From Tubulanus polymorphus (Eukaryota > Nemertea > Palaeonemertea > Tubulaniformes > Tubulanidae), in NCBI RefSeq assembly GCF_964204645.1, contig NC_134036.1, positions 8,542,704-8,606,703 on the forward strand: DNA of 64,000 nucleotides, in the 5' to 3' direction. A model generated the notes under the pieces. The model was given only the letters and a program-made list of their open reading frames with translations. It was not told the DNA's origin and searched no databases. Each line of letters opens with the position of its first letter. The first letter of the stretch is position 1. This document shows positions 24,481 through 36,167 of the stretch, piece after piece. Both the position numbers and the translations under genes were made by a program.

Positions 24481-26316
24481 CCGCAGCAAGATTCCGTAGT
24501 AACTAAAAATATTTGTAATGATGGTTTTTGTTTGCGTTGGTGGTTTCTTTATGGGTATCAGACAGCAAACGATGTGTGCAAGTTGTTGTTTGATGCTTTG
24601 ATCTACCAGCGCTGACAATAAATCAGCCAGGGGTAAAAATAATTCTTCCTCGGTTCTTGTGCTGCGATATCTGGCAAACATTCAGAATTATTTTTAAACT
24701 TAAGGATAGACGGAACTGTAATTGGTTGGGTCGGAACGATGAGGTGCTTTGATAGTGTGGTTTGTGCAGGGATCTCGCTGTTACTTCTTGATACTCCCGA
24801 CTACTTTCTATAAAAGGAAGAACCGGAAGTATAGGAAGACATGGTTGTTTTGCTTTATCCTGTATTATTATAGAGTTAGTTAAATTATAAATGAAAATTG
24901 GTATAATAAGTATAGAATGATTTTAGATTTGATAATTAATTACATTGTATTTCTGAATCAAAAGTTTACTATTGTTGATTGGAAAAAGAAACGATGAGTT
25001 TGTTCCATAATTTAGGTGAAAACTAAGTTTTGAAAATATATCTAAATTAAGTATCCTGGATGTTAATTAAGGACAAGACCTTTATAATCGCTTAAGTTTT
25101 ATTGAAGTTTAATTGTGGCAAATATCAATACTAGCTCTCTAAGGTTTCTGTTGGTGTACATGTCTGTTGGTAACTCGTAGAGAATAGCTGCTCTCTCAAC
25201 GATGATGAGTAGGGAGTGAGTAAATCAAAGCGCGTTATGACAGGAGGGTTGGAAAGAAAAGTTACTTTGGCAAATCAGTTTCTCAAATAATTTTAGATTA
25301 GCGAATCATTAAGGCTAATTCTACATGTCCAAAACCGTCATGACAGCTAGGTTGCTGCTCCTTGCCAAAAGTCGAACGGGAGAGTCGGCATTCTAGGAAT
25401 GCCGATCTTTTCCATAAAAGAGGCCCGCAGTCTTGAGAAAGCAGACTTACCAGGGACGCTCGTTAAGATACTTGAGATTTGGGTGGAAATAACAGAATTA
25501 AGACGGGTTACCAACAGTAGTGTACAATAGGAATTTGGAGTTAGGAATTGGACTGTGTACTATCTGGAGATATTACTATCATCAAGGTAAATAAAATCTA
25601 TATTATTATTATTATATTCAATCAGAATTTCGGCATTTTAGTTTAATTATTTGGGTTTGTGCACGGACACGTTCTCTCGCCAGGGACCGATCTTTACGTT
25701 TTTATATTCAACGATTAAGGAGAGGATTGTGACCGGTGTATCAGTACGTATAACAACTATACAGCCATTTCTGCCGATTGAACCCTGCATTCCCGCTCAT
25801 TTTCACTCGCAGGATTTCAGCTTAGACGATGGTCCAGTTAAGAATATCACATTCTGAATTGAAAGCGAAACTACTAACACCAGACATCGGTTAATATAGA
25901 AACCTGCTATATACGGATTAAAATACGGTTTAAAATCGAGAATTCATTCGATCGAACATAATTGAACAGACACGACGGTTCGATCACACAATAGAGATCG
26001 TCGTCGGGTGTGAGATGAATGATTGTATCATGTATGAGAATGATCTCTAGTTTGAGGTCAAAACGTTAATTAAACGAATAAATATTTAACGGGATTTTAT
26101 CTGTTCTCCCCGTTTGAGTGTGGTTATTCTACTACCACGCATCATCATTTCATCAACGCACTTTCAAAAACCGATCGTTCCGAATTTCACGTTTCACCTA
26201 AACTAAAATGAACTACAGACGCCCGACATTAAACACATTTTCCAAGTAGTAGTTGTAGTCGTCAGTTCACACGTGTTCAGGACATCACTGAGGTATGTTT
26301 ATTTGAAAATCATCCT
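24481..26316. other. Non-coding sequence, partly duplicated at 30.2-30.7 kb
   Basis: 24520-24620 and 25110-25440 are related to 30250-30740: GTTGTTTGATGCTTT, GGTAACTCGTAGAGAATAGCTG and TTAGATTAGCGAATCA have near matches there. 25640-25860 holds a 68-codon plus-strand frame without recognisable domain. No other gene is seen. Confidence 0.55.
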
Positions 26317-26650
26317 CGCTTGCGAGGGTTTTATTGCCACCCCTGGAGCCCGCGCCAACACGAACCCTGGCCGCAAACCTTTCATTTGATTATTACATCG
26401 CCCACGATTCCTTGGGCGGACAGGTTCCAACTCGGCGGCCACCAGTCTATATATCTAGCCAATAAGATGCGTGGTATTTAAAGAGCGGACGTCGTGCCGA
26501 TGAAAATGCAACTGATTGGCTAGATATATAGACTAGTGGGCGCTGAACCCAAGAAATCGAGGGTGATGTAATAAACCAATAAAGGGTTTGCGGCCAGGGT
26601 TTGTATAAGCGTAAGCTTCAGCGAGCGGTAATCGAAACCCTGGCAAGCGA
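26317..26650. mobile_element. MITE with long inverted repeats
   Basis: The left end TCATCCTCGCTTGC and right end GCAAGCGAGGGTGA are inverted, and the arms match for about 150 bp (TTACATCGCCCACGATT against TCGAGGGTGATGTAAT; TCTATATATCTAGCCAA against TTGGCTAGATATATAGA). A truncated relative lies in the KDZ gene intron at 14049. The element is non-coding. Confidence 0.85.
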
Positions 26651-26893
26651 GGGTGATTGAAACTAAACTACAAACCGGCTGACATTACACATAACAGCAC
26701 GTTTTGAAAAATAGATCGTCCACACTTCACATGTATTCAGCACATCGGGCAAGATATTTCCAATTGAAAGTTAGACATTTTATTAGTGCATTTTCAAACG
26801 CATAATTACGAACGTGATATATATGTAGGTGCTGAAATCCGATTGTTTCCTTTCCAATAAGTTACGAATCATTTGAATGTTGAATTTTACGCA

Positions 26894-27016
26894 GGTTGCG
26901 GTTGTGAATTTGACTGCAGTGTTTCCGGGGAAGCCGCCCGTGGATACGAGTGTCAATGCTCGTGGGAAGCGGGTTATATATTTTTCATCAACCATTGCCA
27001 GTCGAAAATTGTTAAA
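26894..27016 (+). CDS. EGF-like domain exon, symmetric phase 1-1
   Basis: The exon has acceptor TTTTACGCAG and donor GTAAGCC, and is phase 1 at both ends, which is the classic form of a shuffled EGF exon. The translation contains CGCEFDC, then GYECQCSWEAGY and NHCQ: six cysteines ending in the C-x-C and Gly/Tyr pattern of an EGF domain, with a shortened first loop. It lies on the same strand as the EGF exon at 24.35 kb, so both may belong to one gene for an extracellular EGF-repeat protein. Intervening exons are not visible. The exon is 41 residues, the usual length for this domain. Confidence 0.62.
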
Positions 27017-28654
27017 GGTAAGCCACGCCACCCTGCTATTCAAGTACAGTGTTTATGAAAAACAAAATGTTCTACTAGTTTGAGGGTTAGTTAAGTATTG
27101 AATTAAATCGTAATAAGAATTTTGATGAATGGGCTACGCTTGATCATTTAAGTTCATTCTATCTTTTATCAATATAAAACAGTCCCTTAAAGAGTCCTTT
27201 TTATCTAAAACGTTTGAAATGGCGAATAAGTCGGCTCCATAAATTGATGTAAATGTTCATATGACGGTCGCACCGGTTGAAATAAAACCTATGAAATCTA
27301 GGAGCTATTATCTCAAAAATTATGATTTTATAGAGATTATTGCGCATTCTTGTAGTATGAGGATTAAACATTTCTATGGCTGGTGATTGTTTGCAATGAG
27401 GTGGACCGTTGATTTAGCCTGAGGCACTCGGTAAAGTAGTTTCAGATACTTTAGATATGGAACTTACCTCAAAAACATATACGAGAGAGTGAGTCAATTC
27501 AAATCGTTACGAAAATACTTAAAACGCATATCTTTAATGGAACTAACAACTGAAATGTTTTAGCTCAATGGAATACTTTCTTCTATCCGATGATAATGTT
27601 TTAGTATATTACTTTGTAAGCGCTTTAAGTCATTATGAGATTAAGCGCTATATAAAGATGAATTCTATTATTATCATTATCATGGATGAATTAATGCGTT
27701 TGTTAGAGCAAAACAAAACAACAAAAAAACAGAATTCTATACTAAAAACTCGCTAAACCGATGATTTAATACATTTTTATTCTAACTTTCATACAAGGAC
27801 GCCAGTTCATTCAACGAATAGTCGCAGCTAACAAAATCTCTACGTATCTAATAATGAATCTAACATGACTTTTTCCTTTCGGTTTTAAATTTCTAATAAC
27901 TTTTTACCAAATAGGGACTTCGTGGTTTGACTTTCAAACCAATGAGAATTGTGGTATCGGCTTCAACTAAATTTGATTACGATTAGAATGGCCACGATCT
28001 CTTTTTACACCCCTCCCGAATCCAATTTGCGAATATCGCTCCCCTTTGTCGACGATAATGAAAGAACATATAGTGCGCAGTTTCTGCTGTGCGAATTCCG
28101 CGTTTTGTTCACGAATAGCCTACGTAATCTGACTAAAACTCCTTAAACTGGTCCGTAAATAAATCAATTTCATTTTCCATTTTTAATTATAATAATCGCA
28201 CAGAGTAATACAAATACAAAAATTCAAAATGGAGTGACACATGAAGAAATCGGTAAAGTGTTTTGTGGTATAGATGACACGTTTATATGGATTTATGTGT
28301 AAAATTATCAACCTTTCAGGACTATATGACAAATAATTGGTACTTTGATACAAACTGGGAAAGGATCAAAACTTAATGGGAATGCGTTATAAATGAATGA
28401 CATTCCTAATGAGTGTATGGAATGTTTTTGCTGGAAATTGATTTGCTAGCGAGAAAAGTTCGTTCGAGTTCGATCAAAATGTATAAGAAATTGAATCGCG
28501 GCAACCACTAGCGAACCTGGCGGATCCTCCTTGCCTGCAATTGCGTGGTACCAGCGTTTGAAAGCGGTTTTCCCGGGCTTGCTTATCCGGCACAAATCCC
28601 GTGCGCGGATCAAAAACGCTCGCGTCATCGCGTTATTAATGGCTCCGATGTGTT

Positions 28655-28748
28655 TTCTTGCAGATATACACCAACTCTAGTGATAACAAGCCAAACAGGG
28701 CGCAGGGAGATTGCGTGGACATCGAACGCGACGATGGTGGATGGAACG
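28655..28748 (+). pseudogene. C-type-lectin-like exon relic
   Basis: After the acceptor GTTTTCTTGCAG, phase 0 reads IYTNSSDNKPN, then GDCVDIERDDGGWND and a TGA stop at about 28749. The order of TN, PN, GDCV and WND matches the carbohydrate-binding half of C-type lectin domains, where WND is normally followed within a few residues by a conserved Cys that is absent here. It sits where the sister unit has its EGF exon. A functional lectin would need further exons, which I could not find. Assignment is by motif only. Confidence 0.42.
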
Positions 28749-29879
28749 ATTGAAATCCTTTAATTATTATAATTTTTAGATAAACTGGAAATAAAACGAT
28801 GACTACTCAGCTCACTACACATGTATACACGCAGTTGTTGTTATTGAGATTGTATTTACAAGCTCTGAAAGCCCATTCACTGGCGATATCACCACTTGCG
28901 GCATGGTGAGGTTATCCGATAGATATCGCAGTAGTCGTCACCTGACAGATGACACTTGACTCTGGTCATTGTGGTGTATATTATATTGAGATAGTACCGA
29001 AGTAGATTAGTTATATATTATTATAAAATAATTTTTTACCATTTACCGACAAAACGTGTCTCGTACAAAAAAAAACATGTACGATACGTACGATTTTCGA
29101 GTGAAGAAAACGAGACATACATTCGATTTATGAACTTAGAAATGATGATACGTTCGATTTTTTTTTCCTCATGTCCCCAGGACGCTTCCGTACTAACCCG
29201 CGAAGTTGAATCGGTGAAAATATTTCCTTTTTTTGTCGAAAAGAACCCTTTTTTCGTTCGAAATCTATTTGACTCATAGACTCACCAGGATTCCTTTCAA
29301 ATTGATCATAACTTGACGAGCTAAACGGTGTTATTTCGTTTATTTCTTATCGAAAATTAATCGAATTGTTTTCAATTCATTCGGTAAAATGAACTTAATG
29401 AAATTCCGTTAGTTTTTTATCATCTTATGAGTCTTAATTTTACGTAACAAATTTTTATTAAAAACCTAATGAATATCAAAGGGGTCATGAAGAGGTTTTT
29501 GAGATATGGCTAAAAGTAATGTTTAGCACCGATTACAACCTCTTAATTGGTTTAGTGGTTTGAAATAGATTTGTTAAAACTATTGGAGAGGACAGATATA
29601 GACATCGCAGAAAGTCGTGTGGACAGATATAGTCTGTACTAGACCCTAAAAGCGTCCTGAAACCGTAGATTCGTTCGCGTTGTATCTCACCCATAAAGCA
29701 CACAAATATCCAACCAGTATAGTTTACACACCATAGCGATGTGGGTCACTGGATAAAGCCAGTACAGGCGCAGTGGAATGCATGTATCTCTTACTAGATA
29801 TTGAATATTACGGGAAAAAAGTGTTTCATTCGTCTAAAAACAATATCAGTTTTGGATGTATTACTACATTGACGCATTC

Positions 29880-30195
29880 TCCCCTGGCAGGGATTCGAAC
29901 CTGATGGCATCGAGATTGCCACGGTACGAAACACTGCCACACCAGACCGAGTGCGCAGCTACATGCGTAGCTAAGATGAGTCATCACCAGCCAATCAAGA
30001 ATCCCGTTTTATTTTAGCCCGGGTTTTCACATTTATAGCTCTTCTGTGAAATTTACCTCAGCGATAATACAACGAACAATCTGATTGATCTGATTAGTGC
30101 CGCAAGTTTTCGCGCGGCCAAGCCGCGCATGTATCTGCGCACCCGGTCTACTGTGGCCGAGGTTCGTGCCGTGGGTGGATGACACTGAGATGGCA
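29880..30195. mobile_element. Inverted pair of tRNA-derived SINE-like ends
   Basis: The minus-strand half (29880-29975) holds a B box GGTTCGAATCC and an A-box-like TCTGGTGTGGCAG. A second, plus-strand copy starts at about 30110 (CGCGCATGTATCTGCGCACC, then GGTCTACTGTGGC). The two face away from each other across a 135-bp spacer that is shared with the pair at 30744-31045, so the whole arrangement is a repeat family. Confidence 0.65.
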
Positions 30196-30743
30196 TCTAT
30201 AATGATATCGGATATAATAGTGATCCGCAGCCTGGTTTCTATAGCAGTTAAACTGTTCGTAATGTTGGTTTCTTGTGTGCGTCAGACAATAGACAACGGA
30301 CGTCGCAGTTAGAATTACAGAAGTTGTTGTTCGATGCTTTTTTATCTCCCGGCGCAGACCATAAATCAGCCTATAAATTGTTACTAGCTTCCTGAAGTTT
30401 CTGTTGTTTGTACACGCCCGATGGTAATTCACGGGGAATAGCTGTTCTCTCTGAGCGATGATAACCGAGGAGTCAGTAAATCAATACGAATCGTGACAAG
30501 AGGATTGGTTGGAAAGAGTTAGTTCGGCAAGTCAGTTTCCAAAATTATTTTAGATCAGCGAATCAGCGGCTAGATTATTCATTATTCGTAAACAAAAACT
30601 GTAGTGAGCAGTCGTGACGTTGGGTTGCTTGCTCCTTACCAAAATTAGAGTCCCGTGAGTAGGTGAATCTGTATTTCAGTAATGTAGATTCTCTACTATA
30701 AAAGGGGCCCGAGAGTCTTGACGACGCCGAGTTCGATCCATCC

Positions 30744-31045
30744 TCCCGCGGCAGGGATTCGAACCTGATGGCATCGAGATTGCCACGGTACGAAACACTG
30801 CCACACTAGATCGAGTGCTCAGCTACACGCGCAGTTTAGATGATTTCATTATCAGATATCTCGTTTTATTTTAGCTCGTTTTTCCCATTTATAGGTCTTC
30901 CGTAAAATTTACATCAGCGATTATACAACGAGCAATTTGATTGGTGCCGAAGGTTTTCGTGCGGCGAAGCTGCGCATGTACCTACGCACCCGGTATAGTG
31001 TGGCAGGGGTCCGTGCCGTGGCTGATTGTAGCGATGCCATCAGGT
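30744..31045. mobile_element. Second inverted pair of tRNA-derived SINE-like ends
   Basis: The left half on the minus strand has GGTTCGAATCCCTGCCGCGG. The right half on the plus strand has GGTATAGTGTGGCAGG and GCGATGCCATCAGG, the same end with a broken B box. The spacer (CTCGTTTTATTTTAGCTCG onwards) matches the spacer of the 29.9-kb pair, so the two are copies of one approximately 300-bp unit with arms of about 95 bp. Confidence 0.68.
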
Positions 31046-33295
31046 ATATCAGGGGTTGATTGTTTGTCCAATAGATTTCCTCGTGGAACGAAGTAAAGGA
31101 TTTTTCGCTGTTTTTTCGCACCGGATTCGTAACTAATCTGAATTATTGACGCGTGGAGAATGATATTGAGTTAGATCTGAAACTGCAGTTTTTTTACCCA
31201 CCAATTTTCGACGAGTTTTATCGCGCCAGTTCGTTACTACACCGCTTCGAAAAAAGCATCTCGTACCTAATTAGGTGTCGAATTCGCAATTTCACCGGAT
31301 TCGACGCGTTTCAGCAATACTTATTCGGCGGCGTTCCATCGACTTCGTGTGATCATTATCATCATGGATAGTAAACCAGGCACCGGATATCCCTTCAACG
31401 GATCGGACCCGACAACCACCACTGAGAAGGCGGGGTTTAAACTTAATCCGCGGTGTAAATACATATTTTTTGTATTTTTAGCGAAATCATCTCGAAAAAG
31501 TCTGACGTCAAGGCAGGTGGTGGCCAGAAAAAGAAATATTCTTGGGAAATATTTAAAGACGCACGGCAAACGCACTTATTGTTCACTTTTTTCCTATCCT
31601 TATTTTGAAATTGAAGTATTGTAATAAACTATTGATTTATTTTGTCGATCGACGCAACTAGTTTTGTTGTTTTCTTTCTTAATTAACATTTGATTTGGAT
31701 GGTCATCTTGCGTAGGAGTCAGTTTGTCAGCGAAGCAATACAGTCTAACTTGTTTACGTCTCAGATGCAGCGGGGCAGGGCGGTCATTATATTGCGGACT
31801 TATACAAATTACACTTACACAGCCCAACGTGTTTCAGTGTGTAAACTCCGTCGTACTCGGCATTATGTGGAATTGAGCTTTAGCCACATGAGTCAAGGAT
31901 TTTCTAAATCTCTGAATGCTCAATAAATTCAAATTCAATCTTCAATACATAAAATTAAGTCAAATAAATTTTTATTTTATTGAAAGAAATTCTACTGAAC
32001 ACAGATTTTTAAATGAATTATGTGTCGATTTGTCTACTCCTGATGATTGAAGTATATTGGTTACTCGCGCCGATTAGTCAGCCACAGTCGATTTTCATGC
32101 CATCTGACCTCTTTTCATCTGTAATTAAGCAATCAAATGTAAGAATTACTTAGTTAAGGAGCGAAATAAAATATAGATATCTTCGGAGACTAATTCAAAT
32201 CATGAGTTTGCCGTGAAAATCTATAACTACAGCCTCATAGAGCATACCCACGAAGCCACGTGGCATTGGTATTTTAAGGGCTATTCAGCTTTATCCAAAA
32301 CAAGTCTATGATTAACATTAAAAAAGCTTCATATCAAGGGTATGTCGCAGGACACTTGACGCCCATGAATTATCATCCCATAATAACAATGAATCCAATT
32401 CTGCATGTACCTTAGCACGACTGATTACTAATCCAAATATTTTATTAGAAAAAAAAATAATTACGCTAAGCGTCAAGTACTTACCGCATCTGAGAAACTT
32501 GCGATTCAGTTAGAGTGTTAAGTTACGTCTTTGGCTGACAATGTCGAAAATTTTTAAACGTGCATTTGTTCTCTGTGGTTTAAATATATTCCTGCAAGAA
32601 TCCGCAAAGGAATTGAAGACGGTAGTGACCAGTTCATTCCACGAATAATAGCTGGACAGAAAGTAATCAAAATAAATTGTCGTGCACATTCAGTGTAAAC
32701 CAGGCAATAACTAGCTGCTATTATGACATTCCACTGACTGGCTCTACCCACTATATTTAGGGCCTAAATCTTTTCTAGGAGCACGAAAAAGCTAGGCATT
32801 AAGTAAGTAGCCAACAATGATCATTACTTCACCGAGTTCTCATTTGCTACCATACTCATATTATTAAAGAAAAATATTCCCTAGTTAACGGATTCTCACC
32901 TCAAAAAATATAAACTCCGCTGTCGTTGTCATCGATCCGAGTCGTCAACTGAACGCGAAAGTAAAATTCTGTGTGAAAATTCCTATAATTTCTGTCCATC
33001 ATACGTTGATTTGAGCCAGACATCTTCAGGAAATGTAGCCAACGTAAATTGATTTACGAATAACATTAATCAATTGAATCATTTTAGGAATCATGGTTTC
33101 GTGAAATTCATTAAAGTCTTAAACTCGCGATAATTTTAAGCCGAAAATGATTTCAACCATCCACCATGTTGTTTCATTAATAAAACAATTGTTGCGCGCC
33201 GGCTGTAGTTATTCCAGTTCGATTTCACTGTTGCTGAGGAGCGCATTAAAAATAAAGGAGCTCATTAACATAACGAGTTGCCGAGTTGTACAGCC
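31046..33295. other. Non-coding stretch
   Basis: No supported gene. Short plus-strand frames at 31153-31371 and 31349-31624 have no domain. No long terminal or tandem repeats were noticed. Confidence 0.45.
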
Positions 33296-33394
33296 GTGGA
33301 TTGGCGGTACGAAAAACGCCTAATGAAAAACACCGAATCGGAAAACGCATAACGCCTAATTCAAGTAACACCCAAGAAATTGACCTAAATCCCT

Positions 33395-33430
33395 ACGTGA
33401 ACTATGTACGCAACGCTACATAGTTCACGT
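33395..33430. repeat. 14-bp perfect hairpin
   Basis: ACGTGAACTATGTA, an 8-base loop, then TACATAGTTCACGT, inside the foldback element next to its left arm. Confidence 0.85.
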
Positions 33431-33826
33431 CGGAGTGCGTGGAGCGCCGCCTGTTCCATCTTCGTTTCTACTGTCTTTGGTTACACAGGCTTATCTGTGT
33501 TATTATTTCATTTTAAGACTTATGTTAATTATTTCATATTAGGTATTATGATAATAAAAGACATCATATTTTTTATATGGAACATATAGTTTATTATTTT
33601 TTGTTCAAGGAAGTTCAGGGGCTGGACATTATTTAGTCTCTCATTGGTTCGGTAGGTTCACATTAGCGTGGTTGTGAACAGTTTTGGAGGATAATTTTGA
33701 GAAAGGCTATTTTATCAGTCTTTGTGTGCGTTGTACCTACGAGCGTAGGTTGTACCATATTTATGCATTCCTGTTTCAAAATTCAAGAAAGCCGGTTTAT
33801 AACCGCGGCGTTTTTTTTCGCGTTAT

Positions 33827-33863
33827 CATAGAAGTGTAAACTGTTTCAGTTTACACTTCTATG
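33827..33863. repeat. 17-bp perfect hairpin with 3-base loop
   Basis: CATAGAAGTGTAAACTG, TTT, CAGTTTACACTTCTATG. The near-zero loop suggests a very young inverted duplication. It lies within the 33.3-34.1 kb foldback element. Confidence 0.9.
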
Positions 33864-34098
33864 GCGTTATGTAATTAATTGCTTGCACGGCGGACATTCT
33901 ATATCATCGTCCTATAATGAAGTTTCTTAGAGTGGTAGTCTCGTTTCGTGAAGCGTAAAACACATGTATTTTCAAAATGTTCCGTTGATGAGTTGGATTG
34001 TGAGTCTCAGTAGATGGTGCAATTACGAAATTAGGTCATTTTCTAGGAATTAGGCGTTTTGCGTTTTCCGATTCGGTGTATTTCGAGTACCGGTGGAT

Positions 34099-35385
34099 TG
34101 GGATACGCAAACTTGAAAATATCGTAAACAGGATTATGTTGAGCTGCTATATTATGGAAATACTACATGTTTTTAATAGCAGAGATATACCAATAAATCA
34201 TGTGAAACTATGAAACACACTTTTACAATCAGTATAACGATGAGAGATAACTGCAAATTACTCAGACTACATTGCAAATGAGTGAAGCTTATACGGCTTG
34301 TATATGTCTGGTAGTCCTGGCAACCCGAGGCACCTGTTTTTTTGTTCGACTCGCTGGCGGGTGTATAAATAAAATCGATCCAGGTCACGTCGCTCCTTAT
34401 CGGTGAATTGAGGTCACCTTGTGTAAACATAAGTAGAGCAAATCCCAAAGCTTTAGAAATAGACAAGGCAGCCGATGTGCTGTACTATATTGATAACTGA
34501 TTGATAGCTGCATTAGAAACTGCATGTTAGTGCATCGCGTAATAACCCTCGTAATAACCCTCATCGCGTAATAATCCCGTTTTTTTGTAACGTTGTCGAT
34601 GTCGGGGAAAACTATTTGGCAACGTTCCTCAACATAAAAATGTTACCTGGGAAGATATTCATATAACCATGGACTCTAAAACCTAAATCGTTTTAGAAAA
34701 CGAACTTTTAGAGAAAATTGGACATTTTTTTTCGTTTTGGCGTTCTGGCGTTCTGGCGTTCTGGTGCCCTCATTTACATACCAGGAATTTTACGCTATGG
34801 CCCTTATCAGCCACCATATAATGGAACACATTTCTTTGAAACTTGGTAGTTCTTAAGACTAGGCTTCTATACATTGAAGCTTTCTATAGCGAAAGCTCGT
34901 GCGTCGAAATTTATAGTGTATAAATAAAAATCGATCCAGGTCACGAGGTGAATTGAAGTCAGGTTTTCTGAACAAAGTAGCGCTAAATTGAAAGCTTTTT
35001 AAATGGACACAGCGGCTGGTATACTGTACCATACATGACTCAGTGGATATAACGGCGATATAGATAGCAAATTTGAAGCTGCGGTTGGCCCAGGGAGAGG
35101 GGGGGGGGCAGGGCAGGGCAGGGGAGAGCTATGCAGCGACAGGCAGAGACAGGTAAACAGGGAGACAGTTGAGGATGGAGAGAGATAGAGTGAGAGAGAG
35201 TTATGTATCGACGGACACAGGTAAACAGAGTGCACAGGTAGACAGTTGACTATATCTGTAGTATGGGGTAACCGCTAAACGCTGAAACGCCGAATGATAT
35301 CTGTAATCCCGCCGAAACTCGAAAAATAGCATTGGATATTTTACCGTATACCGGATGAGTATTTATTTCCGCTATTGTACCGTAC
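34099..35385. other. Non-coding stretch with purine-rich simple sequence
   Basis: At about 35091-35200 the plus strand is a G/A-rich tract with a G run, GGGCA repeats and GAGAGAGATAGAGTGAGAG. GGCGTTCTGGCGTTCTGGCGTTCTGG at about 34738 is a short (GGCGTTCT)n repeat. 34810-34900 shares a phrase (CTTTGAAACTTGGTAGTTCT) with 19860. No gene is supported. Confidence 0.5.
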
Positions 35386-35550
35386 AAGACCGTCGCGGAT
35401 TGGCTGATTTACGGATTACACAGAGGTGCGCGACTTAGAAAATTCAAGGAAAGTATGGAGGACAGAGTTAGAGAAATTAAGCGGTTCGAGCGAGACTCGA
35501 ACCCGGGCCAGGAAATAACGAGCGCAGCATCATGCCACTAGACCAACGAA
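35386..35550 (-). mobile_element. tRNA-derived SINE
   Basis: The minus strand starts CAGCGACTTCGTTGGTCTAG (A box TTGGTCTAGTGG) and has the B box GGGTTCGAGTC about 50 bp on, then a body with CTTTCCTTGAATTTTCTAAG and GCGCACCTC. The body and head match 17000-17145. The tRNA-like part does not fold as a complete tRNA, so a SINE is preferred over a tRNA gene. Confidence 0.65.
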
Positions 35551-35770
35551 GTCGCTGCCCAGTAAACACGTGGATGTCTTAAAGATATCAAAATGATGTA
35601 TTGATGTGACATCATAATAAGATCACCAACTGGTCATATTTGCAAATCAGGAAGATGTCATCGGACGACTAATTCTAGACAATTATAAATGATGTCCTGA
35701 AGATATCATTCAAACTCCTTTTCAAGATACCAGAAAGGGCAACAAAGAATATGAACAAAAAAGGCCCCAT

Positions 35771-35827
35771 CACATTAGATGTGAAAGGCGTACACAATTT
35801 AAGCGTACGCCTTTCACATCCAATGTG
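35771..35827. repeat. 23-bp hairpin
   Basis: CACATTAGATGTGAAAGGCG-TAC at 35771-35793 is the reverse complement, with one mismatch, of 35805-35827; the loop is 11 bases. Confidence 0.85.
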
Positions 35828-36167
35828 TACGTCAGGAGAGGAGGAATTCAATCAATTTCCTACTAAAATAGAACGAACAATTGATATTTAAAATGAAACA
35901 AATGAACACTTTTAATTTTAAAATCTTAAAAGTTATCTAACCATTATATACAAATAAAGAGACACAGCCCAGCGGCAAATGCAGACAACGTTTCGTAAGA
36001 TATACAGGTGCTCTTATGAGCAAAATGCTCAAAGCTAAACTATAGGGGACTTCCCCAAAAAATCAAAGATGGACAATACAGTTTTTATTGAAAATCTAGT
36101 GCCTTTTTAGGCTGGACAGTAGGTACCATTTAATGACTTAAAATGACTAGCCTAACTGTTTAACTTA

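Larger units (their letters stand above)
27230..30735. repeat. Diverged second unit of the 22.7-25.4 kb block
   Basis: Successive stretches match copy 1 in the same order: 27245-27470 with 22750-22990, 27780-28000 with 23030-23850, 28250-28380 with 24090-24210, and 30250-30735 with 24520-25440. The divergence is clearly greater than between copies 1 and 2. The SINE pair at 29.9 kb and the different exon at 28.65 kb are specific to this unit, giving a tandem duplication with a period of about 4.5-5 kb. Confidence 0.7.
33296..34098. mobile_element. Foldback element, about 0.8 kb
   Basis: The left arm at about 33331-33388 (CACCGAATCGGAAAACGCAT, then AACGCCTAATTC and TTGACCTAAA) is inverted at 34029-34072 (TTAGGTCATTTTC, GGAATTAGGCGTTTTGCG, CCGATTCGGTGT). 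Weaker matches extend outward (GGATTGGCGGTAC against GTACCGGTGGATTG). Two perfect hairpins lie inside. There is no coding capacity. Confidence 0.75.

Noticed and set aside
24451-24681. Minus-strand 76-codon ORF
   Set aside because: Antisense to the EGF exon and its flank; no domain.
29880-29965. Functional tRNA gene
   Set aside because: A and B boxes are present, but acceptor and anticodon stems do not pair convincingly, and several diverged copies exist, so it is a SINE-type tRNA relic.
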